Position numbers and translations under genes: made by a program. Shown piece by piece: positions 8,166 through 16,355 of a stretch of 35,954 bases of DNA. The DNA comes from Aquabacterium sp. GTDB taxonomy: Bacteria; Pseudomonadota; Gammaproteobacteria; Burkholderiales; Burkholderiaceae_C. The DNA lies in NCBI RefSeq assembly GCF_030652515.1, contig NZ_JAUSAR010000132.1:1-35954 (forward strand), in the 5' to 3' direction. Under the pieces are notes generated by a model, which was given only the letters and a program-made list of their open reading frames with translations, was not told where the DNA came from and searched no databases. The number at the start of each line of letters is the position of its first letter. Positions within the stretch are counted from its first letter, which is position 1.

Positions 8166-9251
8166 CTCACCGTGAGCACCCGAACCCCTCCCACGCAGGC
8201 GGCCGACTGGCTGGCGCCCGCGCTGCACCCCATCTACGCCCGGCTGATCTGCGCCGAGATGCGCCGCCGTGGCTTCGACGAGGCGCAGATCCTGTCCGGC
8301 ACGCGGCTGAACTGGGCGTCACTGCACGAGGGCAACCGCTACCTGAGCTTCGACGAGGTGACCCGGCTGATCCGGCGCGCGGTGGCGCTCACGCAGGAGC
8401 CCTGGCTGGGCATCACCGTGGGCTGGGGCACGCAGCTGTCGGCGCACGGGCCGGTGGGGGTGGCGGCCATGTCGTGCGACAACGTGGGGCAGGCGCTGGC
8501 CCTGATCCAGCGCCACGCCGGCTTGCGTCAGAGCCTGATCTCGCTGGAGGTCGACCAGCAGGGCGACGAGGTCACCCTGTGGATGCGCGAGCACCTGCAG
8601 GCCCCGGATGTGCGCGAGTACATCATGGGCCACCTGATGGGCGCGGGCCTGCGCCTGCTCGACACGCTCACGGGGCTGGACATGACCCGCGTGGCCCGTG
8701 TGGAGTTCGCCTTCCCGGAGCCGCCGTGGGCCGATGCCTACCGCCGCTGGTGGCCTTCGGTGCGCTTTGGCATGGAGCGCTCGGCCATGGTGTTGCCGCT
8801 GTCGCTCCTGAGCCACCCGGGCCTGGCCCCTGACCCGCAGACCCACCGCATGGCCTTGCGCGAGTGCGAGCGCCTGTGGTCACAGCAGAACGACCCGCGT
8901 GACCGCCTGGGGCCCGTGGGCGACCGCATCTTGAGGCTCTTGCTGGCCTGCGAGGGCGGCTACCCGACCCTGAGCGAGTTGGCCGAGCGCGAGCACGTCT
9001 CCAGCCGCACCCTGATCCGCAAACTGGGCGACGAGGGCCTGACCTACCAGCAGCTGCTCGACCGCGTGCGCGAAGACCTGGCCTGCTGGTGGCTGCTGCA
9101 CTCGGACATGAGCGTCGAAGCCATCGCCGACCGGCTGGGCTATCAGGACACGTCCAATTTCAGCCGCACCTTCCGGCGCTGGGTGGGCATGCCGCCGAGC
9201 GACTTCCGGCGATCAGCGGGTGCTCAGACCTTGAACACCGCCACCGACTGA
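8160..9251 (+). CDS. AraC/XylS-family regulator, module 2
   Basis: Probable activator of the divergent alkB. The 363-residue frame has an N-terminal arabinose-binding-like domain (about 25-215) and a C-terminal double HTH (about 255-350). The first HTH is [20 protein letters not shown]; the second is [20 protein letters not shown] followed by [13 protein letters not shown]. The GTG at 8160 opens the frame but lies inside the operator-like box. GTG 8172 is an alternative, and neither has a clear Shine-Dalgarno. The 3' end overlaps the 3' end of the convergent chemotaxis gene by 28 bp. Same domain architecture as the module 1 regulator but clearly diverged. Effector unknown; alkane-related by context. 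Confidence 0.88.
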   Translation: MTLTVSTRTPPTQAADWLAPALHPIYARLICAEMRRRGFDEAQILSGTRLNWASLHEGNRYLSFDEVTRLIRRAVALTQEPWLGITVGWGTQLSAHGPVGVAAMSCDNVGQALALIQRHAGLRQSLISLEVDQQGDEVTLWMREHLQAPDVREYIMGHLMGAGLRLLDTLTGLDMTRVARVEFAFPEPPWADAYRRWWPSVRFGMERSAMVLPLSLLSHPGLAPDPQTHRMALRECERLWSQQNDPRDRLGPVGDRILRLLLACEGGYPTLSELAEREHVSSRTLIRKLGDEGLTYQQLLDRVREDLACWWLLHSDMSVEAIADRLGYQDTSNFSRTFRRWVGMPPSDFRRSAGAQTLNTATD

Positions 9252-10768
9252 ACGAGCTCGGCAGCCTGGTGCTGCAGGCTCTCGGAGGCCGAGGCCGACT
9301 CTTCAACCAGGGCCGCGTTCTGCTGCGTGCCGTGGTCCATTTGCTGGATGGCCTGGCCGACCACCGACTCCCCGGCTTGCTGCTCGGCGCTGGCCGTGCT
9401 GATCTCGGCCACGATGGTGTTGACCCGCCCGATGGCATCCACGATCTGGACCATGGTGTCACCGGCCTGGTTCACCAGCGTGCTGCCTCGCTCGACGCGC
9501 TCGGCGCTGGCCGTGATGAGGTGCTTGATCTCGCGGGCGGCGCCAGCGCTGCGCTGCGCCAGCGAGCGCACCTCGGCCGCCACCACGGCGAAGCCTCGGC
9601 CTTGCTCACCTGCGCGGGCCGCTTCCACCGCCGCGTTCAGGGCCAGGATGTTGGTCTGGAAGGCGATGCCGTCGATCACCGAGATGATGTCGGAGATCTT
9701 GCGCGAGGCCTCGTTGATGCCCTGCATGGTCTCGACCACCTCGCGCACGACCCCACCGCCCTGTTCGGCGACCTGAGCGGCCGCCTGGGCCATGGCGGTG
9801 GCCTGCAATGCGTTCTCTGCGTTGCGCTGCACCGTGTGCCCCAGGTCCGACATGGTGGAGGCGGTTTGCTGCAGCGAGCCGACTTGTTGCTCGGTGCGTT
9901 GCGACAGGTCCTGGCTGCCTTGCGAAATCTGGGCGCTGGCCGTGGCCACGGCTTCGGCGTTGCCGCGCACCCGCGTGACCACCTGGGTCAAGCTGGCCTG
10001 CATGTCGGAAAGCGCCGCCAGCAGGGGCGTGAACTCGTCGCGCTGATCTTCGTGGATGGTGGTGCTGAGGTTGCCATCGCGCACGCGCTCGGCCACCTCC
10101 CGTGAGCGATCCACCCGCATCTTCAGGGTGCGCCCGATCCACCAGGACAGCGTCACCATGGCGCCGCCGATGAACAGGAACACGCCCAACAGCACCATCA
10201 AGGTCTGCTGGATGCTCGATTGGATGTGCGCGATGTCGCGCTCGGCGCTGTCGCGCTGGTAGCTCACGGTCTCCGCCAGTTCTTTGAGCAGCGCGTTGCG
10301 AGCCGGGATGGTGTGGTCGACCAGGTAAGCAAAGGCCTCGTCCTTGCGGCCCTCGGCGATGAGCTTGACGTTGGCCTCCCCTTGGACCCAGAAAGCCTGC
10401 ACCGCTGGCGGGATGGCCTCAAAGCGTTCCTTGCCGGCGCTGGTGAACAGTTGCTGCTCATAGGTCTTGAGCAGCTGCTCGATCAGCTGGCGTTTGGTTT
10501 GCACGTCCTGCAAGGCCGCGTCGCGTTCAGCGGGCGTGCGCGCCAGCATGGCGTGGCGCAGTTGCAGCGAGGCGCGGGTGACGTTGAGCTCGACCTGGGC
10601 GATCTCCGAGAGTTGCGGGATGCGGTGCTTGGCCGTTTGATCGCTGACGGTGGAGACGTCCTGCAGCCGCCAGACCGTGAACAGGGCGGCCCCGATCAGG
10701 CCGGCGCAAACCAGCACCGAAGCCAGGGCGATGCGGGCGGCAAGCCCGCGCGCACCGAAAAATGACAT
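9224..10768 (-). CDS. Methyl-accepting chemotaxis protein
   Basis: Inner-membrane chemoreceptor that signals through CheA/CheW. The 514 residues comprise a first transmembrane helix (about 10-33), a periplasmic four-helix-type sensor (about 35-187), a second helix (about 188-212), a HAMP linker and a long cytoplasmic coiled coil. The conserved signalling tip is present near residue 370 ([20 protein letters not shown] followed by [13 protein letters not shown]). The start at 10768 has AAAGGAGC upstream. Placement beside alkB and its regulator recalls alkN of Pseudomonas putida GPo1, an MCP gene in the alk cluster, so alkane taxis is an inference from context. A ligand cannot be read from the sensor domain. 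Confidence 0.93.
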   Translation of the reverse strand: MSFFGARGLAARIALASVLVCAGLIGAALFTVWRLQDVSTVSDQTAKHRIPQLSEIAQVELNVTRASLQLRHAMLARTPAERDAALQDVQTKRQLIEQLLKTYEQQLFTSAGKERFEAIPPAVQAFWVQGEANVKLIAEGRKDEAFAYLVDHTIPARNALLKELAETVSYQRDSAERDIAHIQSSIQQTLMVLLGVFLFIGGAMVTLSWWIGRTLKMRVDRSREVAERVRDGNLSTTIHEDQRDEFTPLLAALSDMQASLTQVVTRVRGNAEAVATASAQISQGSQDLSQRTEQQVGSLQQTASTMSDLGHTVQRNAENALQATAMAQAAAQVAEQGGGVVREVVETMQGINEASRKISDIISVIDGIAFQTNILALNAAVEAARAGEQGRGFAVVAAEVRSLAQRSAGAAREIKHLITASAERVERGSTLVNQAGDTMVQIVDAIGRVNTIVAEISTASAEQQAGESVVGQAIQQMDHGTQQNAALVEESASASESLQHQAAELVQSVAVFKV

Positions 10769-10944
10769 GTCGAGCTCCTTTCAGCATTCGTCGTTGTTGC
10801 CGGCGCAGAACCAGAGAACTGAAGACATCGTTCGGAGATTCGGTCGCAAATTGATACATCCAGCGCATTCAAACCTGCGAATCTGAAAAAACTGCCCGGG
10901 GAATTGGGTGCAGGCGAGGGGCGCCGGCTTCTTACAATCGCCCC

Positions 10945-11034
10945 ATGCCTTTTGTTCACCTCCGCGCCCACACCGAGTTCTCCGTCGTCGACGGCACCGT
11001 CCGCATAGACGACCTGGTCAAGCTTGCAGCCAAG
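10945..11034 (+). pseudogene. dnaE: 5' fragment of dnaE (DNA polymerase III alpha subunit)
   Basis: The frame begins MPFVHLRAHTEFSVVDGTVR and continues IDDLVKLAAK, which is the characteristic start of the PHP domain of DnaE in betaproteobacteria (HLRxHxEfSvvDGxxRidDLv). After about 30 codons the similarity stops abruptly and the alkB 5' fragment begins. The remaining more than 1,100 codons are absent from the window. The piece retains its own start codon and upstream bases (10769-10944, divergent from the MCP gene), so it probably travelled with the alkB-araC-MCP block from a chromosome where these genes lie next to dnaE. Confidence 0.85.
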
Positions 11035-11036
11035 GT

Positions 11037-11279
11037 TCGAGGTCGGGCACGGCGGCCTCGGGCGGGTTGCTGGTGTCGTCGCCGATCAGCCATTCCAGGA
11101 TGGGCACCAGCACGAACAGCACCAAAAAGGGCAGGACGTACCAGGCGGCGTGGTCCTGGCCCATCAGCTGGGCCACCGGGCCCGTGGCCACGATGGCGGG
11201 GATCAGGGCTGGCAGCAGCCACAGGGGCTTCTTCGGGTCCCGGTAGGACGTGGCCATCGGGTCGGGCAGCACAGCGCTC
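11037..11279 (-). pseudogene. alkB: Truncated second copy of the alkB 5' end
   Basis: Matches 7813-8055 (alkB2 codons 2 to about 81) without gaps at an offset of 3,224 bp. I count 8 mismatches in 243 positions, or about 97% identity. It holds the two first membrane helices, through DDTSNPPEAAVPDLE, and none of the histidine motifs. It lacks the start codon region and the promoter, since the match stops just before the ATG. Several mismatches change residues (H to Q, D to E, L to M), so it derives from a closely related but distinct allele and is not an assembly echo of alkB2. It is non-functional. Confidence 0.9.
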
Positions 11280-11585
11280 TACACATCCACCGCCGCGAAC
11301 TGGGTCTCTACATCGCCACCATCGCACCCAATCTCGCCCAGGCTGCGCTGCTCGCCATCCTCGTGCTGGTGCCGATGACCTTCCCTTCCGGTACCTGATC
11401 CCCACCCGAAGCCATGCCATCGGGCTGCGCGAAGCCATGTCTATCTCTCCACTTTATTACTTCGTCGAGATGGGCTACGGCATCCTGCTTCAGGGCGCGG
11501 GATGGGACATCCTGTGGGTTTGGCGCTGCTGCTTGGCATGGCGATCTTCGGGTTGGGCGTGTGGCGATTCAAGCGTCAGTTTTGA
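11280..11585 (+). pseudogene. Decayed C-terminus of an ABC-2 type transporter permease
   Basis: Three frames must be joined to read the product. The first piece is RELGLYIATIAPNLAQAALL followed by AILVLVPMTFPSGT. An in-frame TGA stands where Trp is expected before SPPEAMP. After a frameshift comes GLREAMSISPLYYFVEMGYG followed by ILLQGAGWDILW. A second shift leads to LALLLGMAIFGLGVWRFKRQ and the stop at 11585. The order of hydrophobic helix, FPSGTWSPPEAMP loop, SPLYYFVE and final helix is that of ABC-2 membrane-domain permeases. The N-terminal two thirds are missing. The left boundary abuts the alkB fragment. Confidence 0.75.
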
Positions 11586-11615
11586 TTCGTAAACCAGTCA
11601 TGTCTCGACCGTGGG

Positions 11616-12062
11616 TCACGCGCTGCCTCCCAAGTCTGCAGTCCCCACGGGAAACAGGAAGCGCCCAATGCACGCCAGCTTATTGTCCAGGCGCAACTGC
11701 ACCGAGACCGTTGTGATACGTCGTCCCGCCCGCACAATGTGGGGCACCGCGCAAATCGTGCCGGCGAAAGCCGGTCGCAAGTAATCGAAGGTAAGCGTCG
11801 AGCAAGCAGGTAACTCGACCCGCGCCAGGGATCGTGCAAGATGGGTAGCCGCGACCACTTCTCCAAAGCTGGCAAGTACACCACCATGGAAGGTCCGGAT
11901 CAGGGGATTGCCGACATGATTTTCGCAAAAGTCCATGAGGTAGCGTGTCTCGCCCTCAACGACCTCCTCCCGCATACCCAGAAACCGATGGAAGGGCACC
12001 GCCGGCACGAGGACCATTGCTGCCTCTGCACAATCTGTCATTGATTTAACCACCCTCGTCAT
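11616..12062 (-). CDS. PaaI-family hotdog thioesterase (second of pair)
   Basis: Predicted acyl-CoA or acyl-ACP thioesterase of the single hotdog-domain type. The 148 residues include the helix-capping FHGGVLASFGEVVAA segment (about 59-73), in which the HGG motif is typical of PaaI-like enzymes, followed by STLTFDYLRPA (about 88-98). Its ATG overlaps the stop of the upstream hotdog gene (ATGA), so the two are translationally coupled and may form a heteromer. It is the last gene of the three-gene minus-strand operon. The substrate is unknown. Confidence 0.85.
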   Translation of the reverse strand: MTRVVKSMTDCAEAAMVLVPAVPFHRFLGMREEVVEGETRYLMDFCENHVGNPLIRTFHGGVLASFGEVVAATHLARSLARVELPACSTLTFDYLRPAFAGTICAVPHIVRAGRRITTVSVQLRLDNKLACIGRFLFPVGTADLGGSA

Positions 12063-12529
12063 GCCGCACTCCTGTCCGTCGTATCGAAAGCCGGTCCTAA
12101 CGTATCGATGGCAAAGGATCCCGTCACCGTGGCAAGCGGCATCTCGTCACCCGCCGCATAAGCCCGGCCGGAGACAAAGGCCACGCTGTCTGTCCAGCCG
12201 ATGCATTCGACCACCGCGCGCAGGCCGCTGCCCGCCGGAATGGCACGAAGGTAATCGACGCGCAGGTCAATGGTGGCGATAGGCCTGAGCGAGCGTAGCG
12301 CGGAGAAAATCGCCAGTCCACACGTCGTGTCAAGCAGGGTCACGAGTGTGCCCCGATGCAACGCTCCAAGGCCGTCGGCCAGAGCCTCAGAAAACGGCAT
12401 CACCATCTCCGCCTTGGCGTTGGCCACCGCCACCACGTCGACGCCGAGGGCGTTGAACAGTGGATGCTGACTGCCGAAAAAAGCTTTTGCCATGGCAGCT
12501 TGGTCCAGTTGCGGCTTCATATGCGACAT
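12059..12529 (-). CDS. PaaI-family hotdog thioesterase (first of pair)
   Basis: Predicted acyl-thioester hydrolase, 156 residues with one hotdog fold. The segment LGALHRGTLVTLLDTTCGLA (about 54-73) corresponds to the HGG-x-hydrophobic-x-hydrophobic-D helix of the PaaI group, here HRGTLVTLLD with Arg replacing the first Gly and the usual catalytic Asp/Glu position occupied by Asp. IDLRVDYLRAIPAG (about 92-105) is the following central strand. The start at 12529 has GGAG just upstream. It overlaps the next hotdog gene by four bases and follows the BtrH-like gene by 35 bp. It could instead be a DUF4442-like non-catalytic hotdog protein. Confidence 0.85.
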   Translation of the reverse strand: MSHMKPQLDQAAMAKAFFGSQHPLFNALGVDVVAVANAKAEMVMPFSEALADGLGALHRGTLVTLLDTTCGLAIFSALRSLRPIATIDLRVDYLRAIPAGSGLRAVVECIGWTDSVAFVSGRAYAAGDEMPLATVTGSFAIDTLGPAFDTTDRSAA

Positions 12530-12564
12530 GCCTGCTCCTCAATTTGCACTGTAAATGTGTTCAC

Positions 12565-13560
12565 TCAATAGATCAGAGCAGCGTCGATATAGCGACGCTC
12601 CGCCGCCCGTACGGCTTGCAGGGCATCTGCGAGCAATTTCGTAGGGAAGCATTCACTCTCGGAGCCTGCTTTCAGCGCCAGCGCCAGCGATGTCCAGCAT
12701 GCGGCACAGTCTGTCATAAGCTGCGGCAGTTGCAGATCGCTGATGCGTGGATCAGCCGATGCGGCTTCGTTCAGAAATTCTGCGTACATCTTGCGAAAAC
12801 CGCCGCCGCCCGTGCCGCGCCGTTCGATGATTTGATAGGCAAAACGCGTCGTCCAGCGCCAGTCGCCCTCGCGTTCCCAGCAACCAAGATCGGCCAGCCA
12901 TGTATCTAGCGCGGCTACGCCGGCACAAGGTCCGCCCTCCAGCAGTAAACGTGCGTTGTGGCGTATGGCTTCAGCCACCCGCTCGACCGAAAGCCGCGCA
13001 TGAATGGCGGGAGGCGCGAACAAGTTGCCAGCATGAAAAAAAGGAGGCAGTTCCGCGAAGCGGGCACGGGCCAGATCGGAACGTGCCACCGGGATGGGCG
13101 CGGGGCGCTCGGTATCGGTCACCAGAATGCAGCCGTCCGCCGGTTGGCGCTGCCAGGCAACGATGGCGTGGCCGGGAAAATGCGTCCGACTGGCAAAGTA
13201 CGGCAAGTGAAAAATATCGGTCAGGAGCAGGGCTGGGCGCCCCTGGTCGAGCAAGCCATCCAGCGCCTGCGCGCCCTCCTCGACGGAGCTGTAACTTGTC
13301 CAGGCGAACGGTACGTCCAGCGCCTGGAATACCCGCTCCTCATATCCCAGCGAGCGCACATGGACCAGAAAAGGTACCGGGGCATCAGGCAGCGTCAGGT
13401 ATGTGATGCCCAGCCCCGAGCCCAGCCCAAAACACATGGCCTCGGTCAGCGTCGTGCCATGGAACTCAAGCAAGTCCCGGATGGCCGAACTCCCGCAATG
13501 GCGGCCGGACCGATGGGGAATGTCGGGGGCCTGTGCCATATCTGCTGTGTGTAATGTCAC
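12565..13560 (-). CDS. BtrH-like N-terminal domain protein (papain-fold acyltransferase/hydrolase; DUF4872 type)
   Basis: Resembles proteins with the BtrH_N domain, named after the butirosin enzyme that transfers an acyl side chain from an acyl carrier protein. In the 331 residues, C22 of HCGSSAIRDLLEFHG, H131 of FPGHAIVAW and D149 of ILVTDTERP are spaced as a Cys-His-Asp triad. EAMCFGLGSGLG (about 40-51) is a conserved family segment. The C-terminal third is helical and contains CAACW. The start is tentative: GTG 13560 has AAGGG about ten bases upstream, and ATG 13539 is the alternative. It heads an operon with two hotdog thioesterases, suggesting processing of an acyl thioester. No carrier protein, NRPS or PKS gene is in the window, so the product is unknown. 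Confidence 0.75.
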   Translation of the reverse strand: MTLHTADMAQAPDIPHRSGRHCGSSAIRDLLEFHGTTLTEAMCFGLGSGLGITYLTLPDAPVPFLVHVRSLGYEERVFQALDVPFAWTSYSSVEEGAQALDGLLDQGRPALLLTDIFHLPYFASRTHFPGHAIVAWQRQPADGCILVTDTERPAPIPVARSDLARARFAELPPFFHAGNLFAPPAIHARLSVERVAEAIRHNARLLLEGGPCAGVAALDTWLADLGCWEREGDWRWTTRFAYQIIERRGTGGGGFRKMYAEFLNEAASADPRISDLQLPQLMTDCAACWTSLALALKAGSESECFPTKLLADALQAVRAAERRYIDAALIY

Positions 13561-13774
13561 TATCGACTTACCCTTCTTAAAGAATGATGAATGAACTTGG
13601 GCTCATATCGCTCCGTCGCAATTTGCGTTGCCGTAACCATTGGCCCATCCCATTACCCAAAAACGTTTCAGGTCAGGCTGGTGACCTCAGAACTTGCTTG
13701 AGTCAAGCCTGCACCAGAACCCGTTCACCTAACTGTACCCGAGGCCTTCACCAAACCGATCATACGAGCCTTTC

Positions 13775-13938
13775 TGGACAGGCCCCAGATCCATTTCACT
13801 GGATCGCCCCTGCCCAGCTAACACCTATGACTCTCACATTGAAGGCCAATAGGAGGTGTCATGAGCAAACTACGTTACACCCCAAAATTCAATCTTGAAG
13901 CGGTCAAGCAGGTCACAGAGTCTGCTGCGGCAGGTTAC
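13775..13938 (+). mobile_element. Left-end remnant of an IS3-family element
   Basis: TGGACAGGCCCCAG at 13775 looks like an IS3-type left terminal repeat. It is followed by a hairpin (GATCCA 13788-13793 pairing with TGGATC 13800-13805), an AGGAGG Shine-Dalgarno and an ATG at 13861. The start of OrfA reads MSKLRYTPKFNLEAVKQVTE, the typical N-terminus of an IS3 OrfA HTH protein. Similarity ends near 13920 and the frame soon stops once the second IS is removed. The rest of the element is gone. The preceding 13561-13774 holds no gene that I can support. Confidence 0.65.
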
Positions 13939-13942
13939 TGGT

Positions 13943-15242
13943 GGGCACTTCGCGTAACCCAATTTCCCAAAGCGCAGGAGGCCCATTCGCCCCAGGCCTT
14001 GAGATTGTTCGGCCCGGCGGCCTCATTGCGGTACCCGCTGGCCGCCCGCCGCAGCGCAGGCTGACCCTGGCACGCTGCAAAACGCCCGCCTGGGCACCAT
14101 GCGCGCGCACCTTGCCCCTCATGTCGGCGCGCCTTGCGCCACCAACCACACCAATGTTTTGGCGTTGTAGGCCACGCACTTGAGCGTGATCGCCAGCTCG
14201 TTTCTGGCCAGCGTCATGGCCCGAACCACTTTGCCACCCAGCTGCTCCAGCCCGGCAAACACATGTTCGACGCGGGACCTTGTCTTGTTGATGCTGCGGT
14301 TGCGCGCGCCCAGCCGCTGTCGGGCTTTCTGGCCTGGCTTGGCTCGCCGGGCGATACCGTCGCCCAACTGGTGTCGGGCCAGCAATTCACGGTTGGCCTG
14401 CGCGTCATAACCCCGGTCTGCCAACACGCGTCCTCGGGTGTTGCCCGCGTCTAGCACCTCCCCCAGCGATTGACCATCGTCCACATTGGCTGGCGTCACC
14501 ACGATGCGGCGAATCAGCTTCCAGCGTGCGTCCACGTTGCTGTGCACCTTGTAGCCATAAAAGCTCTTGCCATGCTTCTTGGTCCAGCGCGCATCTCGGT
14601 CGGTGTGCTGCAACCGCTTCGTGCTCCAACCCTCAGGTGCCTGGCCTTCGTTGAGCGCCTGGCGCTCTTCGCTGAGGGCCTGCGTGATGGGCGCTTGCAC
14701 GATACCGGCATCCACAATCTGCCCGCCACGCGGGAGGTAGTCCTGCTGCTGCAACTGCTGGCTCACCGCAGCGAAGATGACCCGTCCACCCAGACCGCCC
14801 TTGGCCAGGCGTTGCTTGAAGCTCCACAGCGTGCGCGCATCGGGAATGTGGAGCTGGCCGTCGACGCGGCAAAACCGCTGAAAGCTCATGCGGTCGAGCA
14901 CCTGGTGCTCGCACTCCTCATCGCTGAGGTTGTACAGCGCCTGCAGGAACTCCATTCGCACCATGACCTCGCTGGCGTAGGGCGGTCGACCGCCCTTGCT
15001 GCGCTCTGCACGTGGGCACGCCGTCTCAACCGATTGGGCCACTGCACTGAAGTCGATCAGTCCATCCATCGCCGCCAGGTTGGCAACGTAGCTGCCCAAC
15101 TTGGCTTGCCGATGTGCCTGCACAAACAAGTCGGTGTCGGGCGGGTCTTGAAAGAAGACCGATGGCTTGATGCGCGGTGTGACCATGATCAGCATCTTGC
15201 CGCGTCAGCTAGCGCGGCGCCAGGGGGTTTCAAGAAGTGCCC
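13943..15242 (-). mobile_element. Complete IS5-like insertion sequence, 1300 bp, with TGGT target duplication
   Basis: The left end GGGCACTTCGCGTAACCC and the right end read inward, GGGCACTTCTTGAAACCC, match at 15 of 18 positions including the first nine. The flanks carry TGGT at 13939-13942 and 15243-15246, consistent with a 4-bp target duplication. One transposase gene fills most of the element on the minus strand. The 175 bases 13943-14118 are non-coding. It inserted next to the older IS3 remnant. Confidence 0.85.
14119..15195 (-). CDS. IS5-superfamily DDE transposase
   Basis: Transposase of the surrounding element, 358 residues, intact. The N-terminal domain has GGRPPYASEVMVRMEFLQAL (about 69-88), YNLSDEECEHQVLDRMSFQR (about 92-111) and the preceding RIKPSVFF. 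Likely catalytic residues are D in QIVDAGIVQAPI (about 162), D in VLADRGYDAQ (about 260) and E in RVEHVFAGLEQLGG (about 314). It differs clearly from the transposase at 880-1842 (insertions between motifs, different termini), so it is a separate subgroup. ATG 15195 and ATG 15186 are both possible starts. Confidence 0.93.
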   Translation of the reverse strand: MLIMVTPRIKPSVFFQDPPDTDLFVQAHRQAKLGSYVANLAAMDGLIDFSAVAQSVETACPRAERSKGGRPPYASEVMVRMEFLQALYNLSDEECEHQVLDRMSFQRFCRVDGQLHIPDARTLWSFKQRLAKGGLGGRVIFAAVSQQLQQQDYLPRGGQIVDAGIVQAPITQALSEERQALNEGQAPEGWSTKRLQHTDRDARWTKKHGKSFYGYKVHSNVDARWKLIRRIVVTPANVDDGQSLGEVLDAGNTRGRVLADRGYDAQANRELLARHQLGDGIARRAKPGQKARQRLGARNRSINKTRSRVEHVFAGLEQLGGKVVRAMTLARNELAITLKCVAYNAKTLVWLVAQGAPT

Positions 15243-15402
15243 TGGTAAGTCACCAAGACTAATTCCCCTAGAAGAATAAGGAGATTGCCTACCTTCTGAT
15301 AGATAGATAAACTTAGCAGCCTGTCCACAACACAAAACACACTCCATTCGACTTTTCCAACCTGAAGAAATACCTCGCCTTGCTGCTGGCGCTCCAGCAG
15401 CC

Positions 15403-15654
15403 ATGAAAGGCTTCCAAGAAATGGACAAGGCAGCACTGGCAGAGGGCGCCATCTCAAAGAAACACAAAGAGTTGATCGCAATCGCTGTGGCACTTACCAC
15501 GCAGTGCGGCTACTGTCTGGAGGTTCATCGCAAGGCAGCAGTTGCTGCTGGTGCCAACGAGCAAGAACTGGCTCAGGCAACCTTCGTGGCCGTAGCACTA
15601 CGTGCTGGCGCTGCTCTCACCCATGGCACGCATCTGATAACCGACCCTGCGTGA
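15403..15654 (+). CDS. Carboxymuconolactone decarboxylase/AhpD-like protein, probably 5'-frameshifted
   Basis: Small all-helical protein. The CGYCLEVH motif (about residues 35-42) supplies the two redox cysteines and histidine of AhpD-type alkylhydroperoxidases. The helix SKKHKELIAIAVALTTQCGY is strongly conserved in the family. The ATG used gives 83 residues, shorter than the usual about 110, and has no Shine-Dalgarno. Upstream, the same frame reads sensible family sequence (RLAAGAPAAM), and before that a different frame reads FSNLKKYLA. This suggests a one-base shift near 15370-15385. The gene may be a recent pseudogene or start internally. It is followed by GST and cupin genes on the same strand, a setting that fits detoxification of electrophiles or peroxides. 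Confidence 0.7.
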   Translation: MKGFQEMDKAALAEGAISKKHKELIAIAVALTTQCGYCLEVHRKAAVAAGANEQELAQATFVAVALRAGAALTHGTHLITDPA

Positions 15655-15689
15655 ATTCACAAACCCATGAACCCATGAACCCATAAATC

Positions 15690-16307
15690 ATGAAAATCTA
15701 CGACTTTGAAGGCTTTCCCAACCCCGCCCGTGTGCGCATTGCCCTTGCCGAAAAAGGCGCCACTGACAAGGTGCAATTTGTGCATGTCGACGTTTTGAAG
15801 GGCGAGCACCGCCTGCCCGGCTTTATGGCGATGAATCCCAACGCTACCGTGCCTGTGCTGGAATTGGACGACGGCACCACCATCAGCGAATGCACGGCCA
15901 TTACTGAGTACATCGACCATGCATTCGACGGCATTTCGCTGACTGGCACGACCGCCAAGGACCGCGCGGTGATCCACATGATGCAGTGCCGCGCCGAACA
16001 GGGCGTGATGGACGCCGTGGGTACCTACTTCCACCATGCCACACCCGGCCTTGGTGCGCTGGAGCTGTACCAGAACAAAGAATGGGGTTTGAAGCAGCGT
16101 GAGCGTGCCATCGCCGGCATGCGCTATTTCGACAGCGTGCTGGCAACGCAGCCCTTTGCAGCCGGCCAGCACTTCTCAGTCGCCGATATCACTTTGTTCG
16201 TGGGCCTGAATTTTGCTAACTTCGCCAAGATCGAGTTGCCTGCGGACTTGCCTCATCTGAAGGCGTGGCGCGCTCGTATGGCCCAGCGCCCCAGCATGGG
16301 TGGCTGA
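15690..16307 (+). CDS. Glutathione S-transferase
   Basis: Conjugates glutathione to electrophiles. The 205 residues comprise an N-terminal thioredoxin-like domain (1-80) with NPARVRIALAEKG, the cis-Pro segment ATVPVLELDDG (about 52-62) and the GSH-contacting SECTAITEYID (about 66-76). The all-helical C-terminal domain has the N-capping FSVADITLFVGL motif (about 158-169). It lies 35 bp after the AhpD-like gene and 48 bp before the cupin gene, all on the plus strand. The leader contains three copies of AACCCAT (15662-15685) and no clear Shine-Dalgarno. The native substrate is unknown. Confidence 0.92.
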   Translation: MKIYDFEGFPNPARVRIALAEKGATDKVQFVHVDVLKGEHRLPGFMAMNPNATVPVLELDDGTTISECTAITEYIDHAFDGISLTGTTAKDRAVIHMMQCRAEQGVMDAVGTYFHHATPGLGALELYQNKEWGLKQRERAIAGMRYFDSVLATQPFAAGQHFSVADITLFVGLNFANFAKIELPADLPHLKAWRARMAQRPSMGG

Positions 16308-16355
16308 TTCGAACAGTCTCAACTGCCTTCACCTGACCACCCAAACGGAGTACCG

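Noticed and set aside
10945..11592. 215-residue plus-strand frame starting with dnaE residues
   Set aside because: Only the first about 30 codons are dnaE; the rest reads antisense through an alkB fragment and out of frame into an ABC permease remnant, so it is a chance fusion.
13555..13573. TGTCACTATCGAC next to TTACCC before the BtrH-like gene, similar to the hydroxylase operator boxes
   Set aside because: The spacing between half sites differs by one base, no second box lies 21 bp away and orientation relative to the gene does not match, so it is probably chance.
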